Shown here in pieces: positions 5,198 to 13,557 of a stretch of 14,570 nucleotides of DNA. The notes beneath the pieces are model-generated. The model was not told where the DNA came from and did not search any database. It was given only the letters and a program-made list of their open reading frames with translations. Location: NCBI GenBank assembly GCA_947629075.1, contig CANRCI010000028.1, forward strand, positions 1 to 14,570. The letters are read 5' to 3'. A program made the position numbers and the translations under genes. The number at the start of each line of letters is the position of its first letter. Within the stretch, counting starts at the first letter, position 1. This DNA comes from an uncultured Bacilli bacterium. Its GTDB lineage: Bacteria; Bacillota_I; Bacilli_A; RF39; UBA660.

Positions 5198-7717
5198 TTA
5201 TTCGATAATAATATCGTCATCGACCGCCATAAGACGTTCGTCAATTTCTTTTAATGATACTTGTTCTTTTTTTATTTCTTGAATGATTTCAGAAGAATTA
5301 ACGTTCATATAATCTGAAACAGTTGTATAACTAGTTAATGCAAAAGCACTATCGATCATATTCTTACTAATTACCGAACCAGTTGAATAACGATCCATAA
5401 TTGGAATTTCTGTAGCTTTTACCACATTTAGCTCACTATTTTTTAGACCGATATAATCTTTTTGATTTACGACAAAGGCATTGACGGTGCGATATGGATT
5501 AGTTTTAACTTCACGTAAGATTAAAAGTCCGCGTTTAGCACGACTTGTCTTGTCGAAATCTTCCAATTTGATCCTTTTAGCCGTTCCCTTGTCAGTAATA
5601 ACTGCTAGATGTTCGGCCTCACCCATAGCAAAATTAGAAATACCTACAACAACATCATCTTTTAATTTAATCGATTTAACACCACTAGTGCGAAGCCCTA
5701 CTACTGGTATCTCACTAGCGTCAAACCAAAGTCCATAATTGTGCTGGGTAGTAATAAATATTTCAGGATATTTAGTGACAAAAGCACTAATCAATACGTC
5801 ATCATTTTTAAGCTTAATGCAATTAATCGGTTTGGTATAACGACTAGATTTAAAGTCTTTAATACTAGTACGTTTAATCATACCATCTTTAGTTGCCATA
5901 GTAATATCTAAAGACGTATCAAAATCGCTAACTGGAATAGCTGCAATGATTTCTTCTTTAGGATCTATTTTAATAATATTGCTTACATGCTTACCTAATT
6001 CTTTCCAACTTACATTAGGTAATTCGTGAACTGGAAGATATAGGTAATTACCTAGATTAGTGAACAAAAGTAACACGTCGAGCGTCGACATTTCGTATAG
6101 TCCTAATAAATAGTCGCCCTCTTTAAGAGTTGCCTCTTTCTCGCTAGCTTGATAACTTCTAAGGCTACTTCTTTTTACATAACCCTCTCTCGTCGCTACA
6201 ACGACAACATCTTCTTTAGGAATCATTACCTTAGTATCAATCTTAATTTCCGTAATTTCATCACGAATAGAAGTTTTGCGCGGAGTATCATATTCTTTTT
6301 TAACTCTTCTAAGTTCTTCTTTCATGACTTTTTTCAATACTTCTTCATCACTTAAAATTGATTCCAATCCCTTGATTAAAACGTTTAATTTGCGAAGTTC
6401 TTGTTCTAATTCAACTACATCGGTATTAGTTAAACGATAAAGTTGTAACGTAACGATAGCTTCTGCTTGTTCTTCAGTAAAACCAAATTCTTTTACTAAA
6501 TTGACTTTAGCATCACTTTTGTTTTTACTGGCACGGATAACTTTAATTACTTCATCTAGAATTGAAATGCATTTGATTAGACCTTCGACGATGTGAAATC
6601 TACTTTGGGCATGGGCTAAATCAAAGTTTGTCCTTCGTAAAACTACTTCTTTTTGATGGGCAATATAAGCATCTAATATCTCTAAAATACCTAACTGCTT
6701 AGGACGGCGATTAACAATGGCAATCATGTTAAAGTTATAAGATATTTGTAAATCTGTATTTTTAAGTAAATAGTTTAAAACTAATTCTTTATTGGCATCT
6801 TTCTTTAGATCAATGGCAATTCTAAGACCATCTTTATCGCTTTCATCACGAACTTCGACAATGCCATCAATTTTTTTATCTAATCTAATCTCATCGATTT
6901 TTTTAACTAGTTGAGCTTTATTAACCTCAAAAGGAATTTCGGTAATAATTAAAGCGAGTTTCCCTTTGCTCTCTTCAAAGTTAGTACGACTTTTAATAAC
7001 GATACGACCACGGCCATTAGTATAGGCACTCTTTATCCCATCAAGTCCTTCGACGATACCACCTGTTGGAAAATCGGGACCTTTAACAATCTCCATAATC
7101 GTCTCAAGTCGACAATTAGGTGAATCGATTCTTTTAATAGTAGCATCGATTACTTCACCTAGATTATGAGTTGGAATATTAGTTGCATATCCAGCACTGA
7201 TACCATTACTACCGTTTACTAAAAGATTAGGAAACTTAGCCGGTAGAACTGTTGGTTCAAGTTCAGTATCATCAAAGTTAGGAGCCATGTTAACGGTATC
7301 ACGATCTAAGTCTTTTAAAAGTTCACCACTTATTTTAGAAAGTCTCGCTTCGGTATAACGCATTGCTGCTGGACTGTCTCCATCCATCGAACCATTATTA
7401 CCATGCATATCGATATAAGGGGTATTCTGTTTCCACCACTGACTCATACGCACCATCGCATCATAAATGCTCGAGTCCCCATGAGGGTGATAGTTACCCA
7501 TGACATTACCTACTGTTTTAGCACTTTTACGATACGGTTTGTCATACGTATTTCTATCTTTATACATTCCGAAAAGAATTCTTCTTTGAACTGGCTTTAA
7601 CCCGTCTCGAACATCGGGAATCGCACGTTCTTGAATGATGTATTTAGAGTAAGCACCGAATCTCTCACCCATTATCTCTTCAAAAGAATAGTCATAAATT
7701 CTATCTAAAACATCCAT
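5198..7717 (-). CDS. parC: DNA topoisomerase IV subunit A
   Basis: ParC is the DNA-cutting subunit of topoisomerase IV, the ParE2ParC2 enzyme that unlinks daughter chromosomes. In the 839-residue form starting at 7717, the N-terminal domain shows QERAIPDVRDGLKPVQRRIL (29-48), HPHGDSSIYDAMVRM (77-91) and AAMRYTEARL with the catalytic Tyr121. The quinolone-resistance region has Ser82 and Asp86, the usual susceptible pattern in Gram-positive ParC. The C-terminal beta-pinwheel has SRAKRGLLIL where GyrA would have the GyrA box (QRRGGKG), which favours ParC over GyrA, as does the ParE partner. The start at 7717 has GTGGTGA just upstream. An alternative ATG at 7738 overlaps the parE stop as TAATG but lacks a ribosome binding site; it would add seven residues. 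Either way the gene is coupled to parE. Confidence 0.96.
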   Translation of the reverse strand: MDVLDRIYDYSFEEIMGERFGAYSKYIIQERAIPDVRDGLKPVQRRILFGMYKDRNTYDKPYRKSAKTVGNVMGNYHPHGDSSIYDAMVRMSQWWKQNTPYIDMHGNNGSMDGDSPAAMRYTEARLSKISGELLKDLDRDTVNMAPNFDDTELEPTVLPAKFPNLLVNGSNGISAGYATNIPTHNLGEVIDATIKRIDSPNCRLETIMEIVKGPDFPTGGIVEGLDGIKSAYTNGRGRIVIKSRTNFEESKGKLALIITEIPFEVNKAQLVKKIDEIRLDKKIDGIVEVRDESDKDGLRIAIDLKKDANKELVLNYLLKNTDLQISYNFNMIAIVNRRPKQLGILEILDAYIAHQKEVVLRRTNFDLAHAQSRFHIVEGLIKCISILDEVIKVIRASKNKSDAKVNLVKEFGFTEEQAEAIVTLQLYRLTNTDVVELEQELRKLNVLIKGLESILSDEEVLKKVMKEELRRVKKEYDTPRKTSIRDEITEIKIDTKVMIPKEDVVVVATREGYVKRSSLRSYQASEKEATLKEGDYLLGLYEMSTLDVLLLFTNLGNYLYLPVHELPNVSWKELGKHVSNIIKIDPKEEIIAAIPVSDFDTSLDITMATKDGMIKRTSIKDFKSSRYTKPINCIKLKNDDVLISAFVTKYPEIFITTQHNYGLWFDASEIPVVGLRTSGVKSIKLKDDVVVGISNFAMGEAEHLAVITDKGTAKRIKLEDFDKTSRAKRGLLILREVKTNPYRTVNAFVVNQKDYIGLKNSELNVVKATEIPIMDRYSTGSVISKNMIDSAFALTSYTTVSDYMNVNSSEIIQEIKKEQVSLKEIDERLMAVDDDIIIE

Positions 7718-7737
7718 AATTTCACCACTTTCAGTCA

Positions 7738-9642
7738 TTAACCAATTTGATAATCATCTTCTAAAGAGAATTCTACATTTTCTTCAATCCATTCTTTACG
7801 AGGTTCAACATTATCTCCCATAAGAACACTTATTCTCTTTTCTACTAAAAGTTGATCTTCGATATCTACTCTGATCAAACTTCTAGTTTCAGGGTTCATA
7901 GTCGTCTCTGCCAATTGTTCAGCATTCATTTCTCCTAACCCTTTATATCTCTGAACTTCACATTTTTTTCCTTTAACGCGTTCACGCATTTCTTCCATCG
8001 AATAGGCATAATCAACTTTCTTGCCTTCAGTAATCTTAAACAATGGTGGTAGAGCGATATACAATTTACCAGCTTCTACCAATGGTCGCATATAGCGATA
8101 AAAGAAAGTTAAAAGTAAGCATTGAATATGACTTCCATCGACATCAGCATCGGTCATGATAATTACTTTATCGTATTCGCAATCGTCGATATCAAAATTA
8201 GAACCATATCCTGCTCCAATCGTATAAATCATTGTATTTATTTCTTCGTTGCGAAGAATGTCATCTATTTTAGCTTTTTCAGTATTTAAAACTTTTCCGC
8301 GTAATGGTAAAATAGCTTGAAACTTGCGGTCACGTCCTTGTTTAGCAGAACCACCAGCGGAATCACCCTCGACCAAGAAAAGCTCATTTTTCTTTTTGTT
8401 CTTGGTCTGAGCAGGTGTAAGTTTACCTGACAAAGTACGTTCCTTTTTACCAGCATTTTTCCCCTTACGAGCATCTTCTCTTGCTTTTCTTGCAGCTTCT
8501 CGTGCCGTTTTACTCTTTAGACTTTTTTCAATTATAGTTGACGCAATAGAAGCATTTTCTTCTAAAAAGAATTGTAACTTTTCATTCACTAAGGCCTCTA
8601 CTGCCGTACGAGCTTGAGGAGTACCTAACTTTCCTTTTGTCTGACCTTCAAATTGTAAAAGAGCTTCTGGTATCTTAAGTGAAATAATAGCGGTAAGGCC
8701 TTCTCTTACATCACTACCTTCAAAAGCTTTATCCTTACCCTTTATATACCCATTACTTTTGGCATAATCGTTAAAGGCACGGGTCAAAGCTGTTTTAAAT
8801 CCGACTTCATGACTTCCCCCATCAGCCGTTTTGACGTTGTTGACAAAAGATACAATATTTTCAGAATAAGTATCGGTATACTGCATTGCAATATCGATCT
8901 CCATGCCATCCTTAACTCCTTCAAAGGTAATGACATCATGTAAAACATTTCTGTCTTCGTTCAAATATTCCACGAATTGCGAAATACCACGCTCATAAAA
9001 ATATTTATTGATTCTTCCCGTTTCACAATCTTCAACTTCAATAGTAATTCCTTTTAATAGAAAAGCTGATTCCTGCATTCTTTCACAAATAGTTGTAAAC
9101 GAAAAAGCAGTCGTCGAAAAAATTTCTGGATTAGGTAAAAAAGTAACAGTCGTTCCTGTCCTATTAGTGTTTCCTATTTTCTTTAATGGAACATCAACTT
9201 TTCCACCGTCTTTAAAACGAATCGAATACTCTTCTTTTTCATGTTTAATATTTACTTCCATCCAGCTAGAAAGAGCATTGACAACACTGGCACCTACTCC
9301 GTGAAGTCCACCAGATACTTTATATCCAGACTCTTCAAATTTACCACCAGCATGAAGAACGGTATATACTACTTCAGGTGTGGAAATACCAGATGAATGT
9401 TTACCGGTAGGAACTCCACGTCCATGGTCTTCGACCGTTATACTCTTATCTTTATTTAGAGTAATCTTTATATAATCACCAAAACCATTAATTGCTTCGT
9501 CAATGGCATTGTCGACAATTTCCCAAACTAAATGATGTAGTCCTCTTTTGTCAGTTGAACCGATATACATACCTGGTCTTTTTCTTACTGCTTCCAAGCC
9601 CTCAAGTATCTTAATCGAATCTTCATTATATTCTAGTGCCAT
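7738..9642 (-). CDS. parE: DNA topoisomerase IV subunit B (ATPase)
   Basis: ParE is the GHKL ATPase and TOPRIM subunit of topoisomerase IV. In the 634-residue form from 9642, residues 41-50 EIVDNAIDEA carry the Mg-coordinating Asn, 72-78 is DHGRGVP and 111-125 is GGLHGVGASVVNALS (ATP lid). The TOPRIM part has LVEGDSAGGSA and DADVDGSH, followed by QRYKGLGEMN near the end. The segment LRGKVLNTEKAKIDDILRNE is ParE-like rather than GyrB-like, and the gene precedes parC rather than sitting by recF. The ATG at 9642 has AGGAG 8 bases upstream. A reading frame extending to 9702 would begin inside a transcription terminator, so it is rejected as the start. It is the first gene of a unit with its own extended -10 promoter. 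Confidence 0.96.
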   Translation of the reverse strand: MALEYNEDSIKILEGLEAVRKRPGMYIGSTDKRGLHHLVWEIVDNAIDEAINGFGDYIKITLNKDKSITVEDHGRGVPTGKHSSGISTPEVVYTVLHAGGKFEESGYKVSGGLHGVGASVVNALSSWMEVNIKHEKEEYSIRFKDGGKVDVPLKKIGNTNRTGTTVTFLPNPEIFSTTAFSFTTICERMQESAFLLKGITIEVEDCETGRINKYFYERGISQFVEYLNEDRNVLHDVITFEGVKDGMEIDIAMQYTDTYSENIVSFVNNVKTADGGSHEVGFKTALTRAFNDYAKSNGYIKGKDKAFEGSDVREGLTAIISLKIPEALLQFEGQTKGKLGTPQARTAVEALVNEKLQFFLEENASIASTIIEKSLKSKTAREAARKAREDARKGKNAGKKERTLSGKLTPAQTKNKKKNELFLVEGDSAGGSAKQGRDRKFQAILPLRGKVLNTEKAKIDDILRNEEINTMIYTIGAGYGSNFDIDDCEYDKVIIMTDADVDGSHIQCLLLTFFYRYMRPLVEAGKLYIALPPLFKITEGKKVDYAYSMEEMRERVKGKKCEVQRYKGLGEMNAEQLAETTMNPETRSLIRVDIEDQLLVEKRISVLMGDNVEPRKEWIEENVEFSLEDDYQIG

Positions 9643-9660
9643 ACTATCATCTCCTAAACC

Positions 9661-9669
9661 ATTATACCA
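9661..9669 (-). promoter_or_regulatory. Extended -10 promoter for parE-parC
   Basis: The minus strand reads TGGTATAAT, a TGn extension joined to a perfect TATAAT. A recognisable -35 box is lacking: the T-run of the terminator lies at that position. TGn-extended promoters can work without one. A start 6-8 bases downstream would place the AGGAG ribosome binding site practically at the 5' end of the transcript, giving an extremely short leader. Confidence 0.6.
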
Positions 9670-9681
9670 AATTCTCGGACC

Positions 9682-9720
9682 AAAAAAAAGAAAATCTGAC
9701 AACTAACATGTCTAATTTCC
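9682..9720 (-). terminator. Rho-independent terminator after the PriA-coupled gene
   Basis: On the minus strand, GGAAATTAGACA pairs with TGTCAGATTTTC across a 7-base loop: 12 positions with one A/A mismatch and two G-T wobbles. It is followed directly by eight T residues. It closes the priA unit and lies just upstream of the parE promoter, giving a compact boundary between two units. Confidence 0.8.
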
Positions 9721-9751
9721 TTATTTTACAAAGTATTTAAGAGGTATTTAT

Positions 9752-10540
9752 CTATATATCTCTAAACATATTAAGTTGATAATACTGATCATTTTCTTTC
9801 GTTTTTTGCTTTGGTTCTGAAGAGTTTTCAACCAACTTTTTATCTTCTTTATTTTTATTTTCTTTTTTCTCTATAGTTTTCTTAAATTCATAATATTTTT
9901 TCTTAAAAGCATATAAGGTCCTAAAATTTTTATAACTTTTAGCGTTTTTAAGAAAAGTTAAACGACTATCATCACATGCACGTACTAATTCATTATATTC
10001 GATGTTTTCAAAATCATTAGCTTCTTTAAAAGCTAGGTTATAATTGTACATACTACTTATCAATGAATTAGATATGTATACTCCATCATAATCGCTCTCA
10101 CGTTCAACATAAGTAATAAAGTCGCGATCTTTCGCTACTAAATCTTGGATTTCAAAATATTCTTCTTCAGCTGTTCGATTATCAAATGATATATTTGAAC
10201 CATTTAAATTACTAGCTATTTCAAAAAGTCTCGAATCATCAAAAATAATCGGTAGACGATACATCCAATTTTTATATATAGTTCCAATGAAATCATCATA
10301 AATCTGCGTTTTTATTCTAACTTTTTGGAACAATTCACTACTAGTCATACTAGAAGTAATCATATCGATAACGGAAAGGGAAAACTTTTTTACTTTTTTC
10401 TTACTACACCCATTATTACTTTTAATTATATCTTTATAAGTCTCAATTGGAATTAAATCATAAGGAACATCACTACTAAAATCAATCGTATATTGACCAT
10501 GATATTTTACAAAGACAACGTACATATAACTGTTTTTCAT
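9752..10540 (-). CDS. Uncharacterised protein coupled to PriA, with C-terminal clamp-like motif
   Basis: A 262-residue protein I do not recognise. The N-terminus MYVVFVKYHGQYTIDF looks like beta strands, not a signal peptide, and no membrane segment is visible. Residues 60-210 are mixed helical with many aromatic and acidic residues. Residues 213-250 are a Lys/Glu-rich, probably disordered stretch, followed by QLNMF at 255-259, four residues from the end. This resembles the QL(S/D)LF motif that docks proteins onto the DNA polymerase sliding clamp, which typically lies at the end of a flexible tail. The gene starts 9 bases after priA, with a perfect AGGAGG that includes part of the priA stop codon, so translation is probably coupled. 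It ends with a strong terminator. A role in replication or repair with PriA is an inference from position and motif only. Confidence 0.8.
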   Translation of the reverse strand: MKNSYMYVVFVKYHGQYTIDFSSDVPYDLIPIETYKDIIKSNNGCSKKKVKKFSLSVIDMITSSMTSSELFQKVRIKTQIYDDFIGTIYKNWMYRLPIIFDDSRLFEIASNLNGSNISFDNRTAEEEYFEIQDLVAKDRDFITYVERESDYDGVYISNSLISSMYNYNLAFKEANDFENIEYNELVRACDDSRLTFLKNAKSYKNFRTLYAFKKKYYEFKKTIEKKENKNKEDKKLVENSSEPKQKTKENDQYYQLNMFRDI

Positions 10541-10549
10541 AAAAACCTC

Positions 10550-12709
10550 CTAAATATTGCTAGGGTTAAAATCGATATCTATTTTTACTTTATTATTACT
10601 CTTATAGTGTTCAATTATTCTCTTTAAAATAGTATACAATTTATCTTCTTTTTTATATTTAATAATGATACCAAAACGATAGACATTATTAACTCTAAAT
10701 ACACTACATACACTAGGTCCTAAAACAATACTACTCTTTAAATTTTCTTTTAAAATAGCTCCCACTCGATTGGCTTCAACTTTGGCCAAATCGTAATCAC
10801 TACTCTTAATTTTAACGTTTACTAAATAATAGTAAGGTGAATAAGAAAGGGTTCTACGGATACTCATCTCTTCTTTAAAAAAAGATAAATAATCGTGAGT
10901 TTTAGCATATTTGATGGCGTAGTAATCAGGATTAAAGGTTTGGATTATTACTTCTCCCTTTTTCTTACTTCGACCGCTTCTACCAGCTACTTGACTCAAC
11001 AGTTCAAAGGTATACTCGCTACTGCGAAAGTTAGGAATCATTAACGAAGTATCAGCATTGATGACTCCGACTAAAGTAACATTCTCGAAATCAAGTCCCT
11101 TAGCAATCATTTGAGTGCCTAATAAGATATCGTATTTTTTATTTTGAAAATCATTAATTATTTTTTCGTGTGCCCCTTTTTTGGTGGTGGTATCAAAATC
11201 CATTCTAACTACTCGTTCAGTAAAGTTTTTCTTAATTTCTTCTTCGATTTTCTCAGTCCCCACTCCACGATTAGTAAGGGCTTCTTCACCACACTCAGGA
11301 CATTTGTGAACTACTTTATCACCATAGCCACAATAGTGACAACGCAGAGTATTAGAGCTTTTATGATAAGTTAACGTAATATCACAATTAGGACATTTTG
11401 CTACATAACCACAATTAGTACAACTGACAAAAGAGGAATAACCACGTCTATTTAAGAGTAAAATTATCTGTTCTCCTAGCGATAATTTTTCTCTTATTTT
11501 ATCACTTAACAATTTAGAAAAATTGCAACCACGATTTTTTTCTTTGTTTAAATCTACTATTTGAACCTCTGGTAGTCCATAGGAAGATACTCTGTTTTTT
11601 AACTCGACGAGATGATAGACTTTTTTTATTGCTTTGGCATAGCTTTCAAGTGATGGCGTAGCACTTCCCAAGATAACTTTAGCCCCATGATACTCTGCTC
11701 TTTTAATAGCGACATCAATGGCACTGTATTTAGGATCATTATCTTGCTTATAAGTATTCGTATGCTCTTCATCGATAATAATTATCCCAATATTTTTAAG
11801 TGGTGCAAAAACTGCACTTCTAGCACCAATTACTATGTCTACCTCACCGTGGGAAATCTTACGATACTCATCGTATTTCTCACCTTCACTCAAGCGACTA
11901 TGCAAAATAGCAATATTGTTTCCAAATCTTTTTTCAAAACGGCTGATAATTTGTGGTGTTAAAGAAATCTCGGGTACTAAGACAATACTCGTCTTATGTT
12001 TCTTTTTCATCTCATCGATTAGATCCATGTAAACTTCCGTCTTACCACTACCGGTTACCCCATGAAGTAAAAAGATCTGATCATTAGAATTTAATATCTC
12101 ATCACGAACTTTTTTTTGTTCCGCAGTAAGTTCTAATTTTTGATAATCGTCACTAGTAATGTTTAAACGATAAGTCTCTTTTTCTATTTCTTTTAAAACA
12201 CCCTTTTTAATAAGCGTATTAACACTTGACAAAGATATATCTTGTAACTTTCTTTTTAATACTTCTCCCTCTTTAACTAGAGAAATAATTTTATTTTGCT
12301 GATCATTAAGTTTAATACTACTTAGATCAAAATCATCGTTTAAGACGATATATTTAACATATTTCTTTTTTATATCCGTTTTATTTTGAGCCTTTAAAGC
12401 TTTCGGCAACATAACTTGATATGAAGATATTAAGGTGGCCAAAGTAGTTTCACTAATCCATTTACCTAACTTTAAAAGTTCTTCATCCAAAACGATATCA
12501 CGATCAACTACAGCAATTACCTCTTTTAAACCATCAACTTCTCCACCATCTATTATTTCTAAGACAAATCCTTCTAGTTCACGATTAGTAAAAGGTACTT
12601 TAACTCTTATACCAACTTTAATATCTTTTTGTAAAAAATCAGGGACAGCATAAGAAAAGGTTTTATCGACATTTCGATTAGAAATTTCTACTAAAACACT
12701 TACGACCAT
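10550..12709 (-). CDS. priA: Primosomal protein N', replication restart helicase PriA
   Basis: PriA is the 3'-5' DNA helicase that recognises stalled or broken forks and reloads the replisome. The 719-residue protein starts with the DNA-binding domain (1-105, including DKTFSYAVP). Helicase motifs follow: Walker A GVTGSGKT (217-224), DEEH (313-316), GSATPSLES (348-356), GTQMIAKGLDFENV (531-544) and QVAGRSGR (573-580). Between them are the two zinc sites, with eight Cys at 430, 433, 439, 442, 457, 460, 470 and 473. All expected catalytic residues are present and the length is usual for Firmicutes. The ATG at 12709 has AGGAGGG about 6 bases upstream. It is the first gene of a unit with a 210-base upstream spacer. 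Confidence 0.97.
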   Translation of the reverse strand: MVVSVLVEISNRNVDKTFSYAVPDFLQKDIKVGIRVKVPFTNRELEGFVLEIIDGGEVDGLKEVIAVVDRDIVLDEELLKLGKWISETTLATLISSYQVMLPKALKAQNKTDIKKKYVKYIVLNDDFDLSSIKLNDQQNKIISLVKEGEVLKRKLQDISLSSVNTLIKKGVLKEIEKETYRLNITSDDYQKLELTAEQKKVRDEILNSNDQIFLLHGVTGSGKTEVYMDLIDEMKKKHKTSIVLVPEISLTPQIISRFEKRFGNNIAILHSRLSEGEKYDEYRKISHGEVDIVIGARSAVFAPLKNIGIIIIDEEHTNTYKQDNDPKYSAIDVAIKRAEYHGAKVILGSATPSLESYAKAIKKVYHLVELKNRVSSYGLPEVQIVDLNKEKNRGCNFSKLLSDKIREKLSLGEQIILLLNRRGYSSFVSCTNCGYVAKCPNCDITLTYHKSSNTLRCHYCGYGDKVVHKCPECGEEALTNRGVGTEKIEEEIKKNFTERVVRMDFDTTTKKGAHEKIINDFQNKKYDILLGTQMIAKGLDFENVTLVGVINADTSLMIPNFRSSEYTFELLSQVAGRSGRSKKKGEVIIQTFNPDYYAIKYAKTHDYLSFFKEEMSIRRTLSYSPYYYLVNVKIKSSDYDLAKVEANRVGAILKENLKSSIVLGPSVCSVFRVNNVYRFGIIIKYKKEDKLYTILKRIIEHYKSNNKVKIDIDFNPSNI

Positions 12710-12727
12710 ACTATCCCTCCTAAATTA

Positions 12728-12736
12728 ATTATAACA
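12728..12736 (-). promoter_or_regulatory. Proximal extended -10 promoter candidate for priA
   Basis: The minus strand reads TGTTATAAT (TGn plus TATAAT), 6 bases upstream of the AGGAGG ribosome binding site of priA. There is no clear -35 box. If used, the transcript would begin almost at the ribosome binding site, as for parE. Confidence 0.42.
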
Positions 12737-12877
12737 TATTACAAATACTATTTACTTTTAAATTCCATTCTATTAATAAATTTGTAAACATCTTTATATC
12801 AGAAGTAATTTTCATTTTATATATGGTTATGGTATGTTTTTTATTTTACCCATGCTAGTCCTACTAATAATGTCAAA
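12734..12877 (-). other. Leader or spacer between distal promoter and priA
   Basis: About 140 bases of very AT-rich sequence that would be transcribed from the distal promoter. It holds an 8-codon reading frame at 12827-12853 (ATG to TAA, MGKIKNIP) with AGTAGGA 6 bases before its ATG, and a small stem ATGGGTA/TACCAT. A longer-range inverted repeat, TTACAAAT/ATTTGTAA (12739-12746 with 12780-12787), lies nearer priA. No known riboswitch or RNA gene is recognisable. It may simply be an untranslated leader. Confidence 0.3.
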
Positions 12878-12906
12878 ATTATAGCACATTTGTTTGAAAA
12901 AATCAA
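12878..12906 (-). promoter_or_regulatory. Strong distal sigma-A-type promoter upstream of priA
   Basis: On the minus strand TTGATT (12901-12906) is separated by exactly 17 bases from TATAAT (12878-12883), which also has a TGC extension. This is the best promoter by consensus in the window. It lies right after the rnhB terminator and would start transcription about 160 bases before the priA ATG. Confidence 0.68.
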
Positions 12907-12934
12907 TAAAAAGATATAACTATTTTATATCTTT
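12905..12934 (-). terminator. AU-rich hairpin terminator at the rnhB stop
   Basis: On the minus strand, AAAGATATAA pairs perfectly with TTATATCTTT (10 base pairs) around a 5-base loop, AATAG, which contains the rnhB TAG stop codon. T-rich sequence follows, including six consecutive T residues. The stem has few G-C pairs, so efficiency is uncertain, but a strong promoter follows at once, supporting a unit boundary. Confidence 0.58.
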
Positions 12935-13555
12935 ATACAATCGATCCAAATTATCACAGACGGGTTTAAAGGTTTTTCGGTGTTCTGGAATAATTCCGTA
13001 TTTCGCAATTGCTTCCTTATGTTTTTTCGTCGGATACCCCTGGTTAGTTTTAAAACCGTACTCTGGATATTTCTTATCTAACTCACTCATCAGTCTATCT
13101 CGCGTTACTTTAGCGATGACACTAGCAGCTGAAATGGTAATACTTTTCAAATCTCCTTTGATTATGGAAGTCGACGGAACATTTAATTTTTCTAGTTTCA
13201 TCGCATCGATTAAAACGTGTTCTGGCTTGATACTCAAGTTTTCAATAGATTCATACATGGCTAATTTAGTAGCTTCATAAATATTTACTTCATCGATTAC
13301 TTTTTCACTTTTCATACTGATACTGACACTTAAAGCATCACGCATAATTATGTCATAAAAATAATCTCTTTTTTTCGGTGTTAACTTTTTACTATCAGTA
13401 AGTCCTTCTAATGTGTAACCAACTGGAAGAATGACACTAGCAACTACAACTGGCCCAACTAGGGGACCACGACCAACTTCATCTACTCCCGCAATCAATT
13501 TAATTCCTTTAGAATTCAAACTTTTTTCATATTTTCTATTATCAATTACATCCAT
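12920..13555 (-). CDS. rnhB: Ribonuclease HII
   Basis: RNase HII cuts RNA in RNA-DNA hybrids and removes ribonucleotides misincorporated into DNA. The 211-residue protein shows the full signature: GVDEVGRGPLVGPVV from residue 23, with catalytic Asp25 and Glu26 and the GRG motif at 28-30; DSKKL (54-58); IDEVNI (87-92); Asp117 in DAMKL; Asp135 in KGD; then SAASVIAKVTRD and YPEYGF. Length and residues are normal. The ATG at 13555 follows the rbgA stop by 2 bases, and the AGGATG ribosome binding site lies within the last codons of rbgA, so the two are translationally coupled. The rbgA-rnhB pair has the same order in Bacillus subtilis (ylqF-rnhB). Confidence 0.97.
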   Translation of the reverse strand: MDVIDNRKYEKSLNSKGIKLIAGVDEVGRGPLVGPVVVASVILPVGYTLEGLTDSKKLTPKKRDYFYDIIMRDALSVSISMKSEKVIDEVNIYEATKLAMYESIENLSIKPEHVLIDAMKLEKLNVPSTSIIKGDLKSITISAASVIAKVTRDRLMSELDKKYPEYGFKTNQGYPTKKHKEAIAKYGIIPEHRKTFKPVCDNLDRLYKDIK

Positions 13556-13557
13556 AA

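Noticed and set aside
7455..7495. Possible quinolone-resistance substitution in ParC (Asp rather than Glu four residues after Ser82)
   Set aside because: Ser with Asp at these positions is a normal susceptible pattern in Gram-positive ParC, for example streptococci.
5198..9642. The topoisomerase pair as gyrB-gyrA
   Set aside because: The A subunit lacks an intact GyrA box, the B subunit has the ParE-type LRGKVLNTEKA segment, and there is no recF or dnaN alongside.
12729..12815. A 28-codon minus-strand frame ending just before the priA ribosome binding site (MKITSDIKMF...)
   Set aside because: There is no ribosome binding site before its ATG, the region is extremely AT-rich, and the length is within what chance gives. 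It remains possible only if conserved in relatives.
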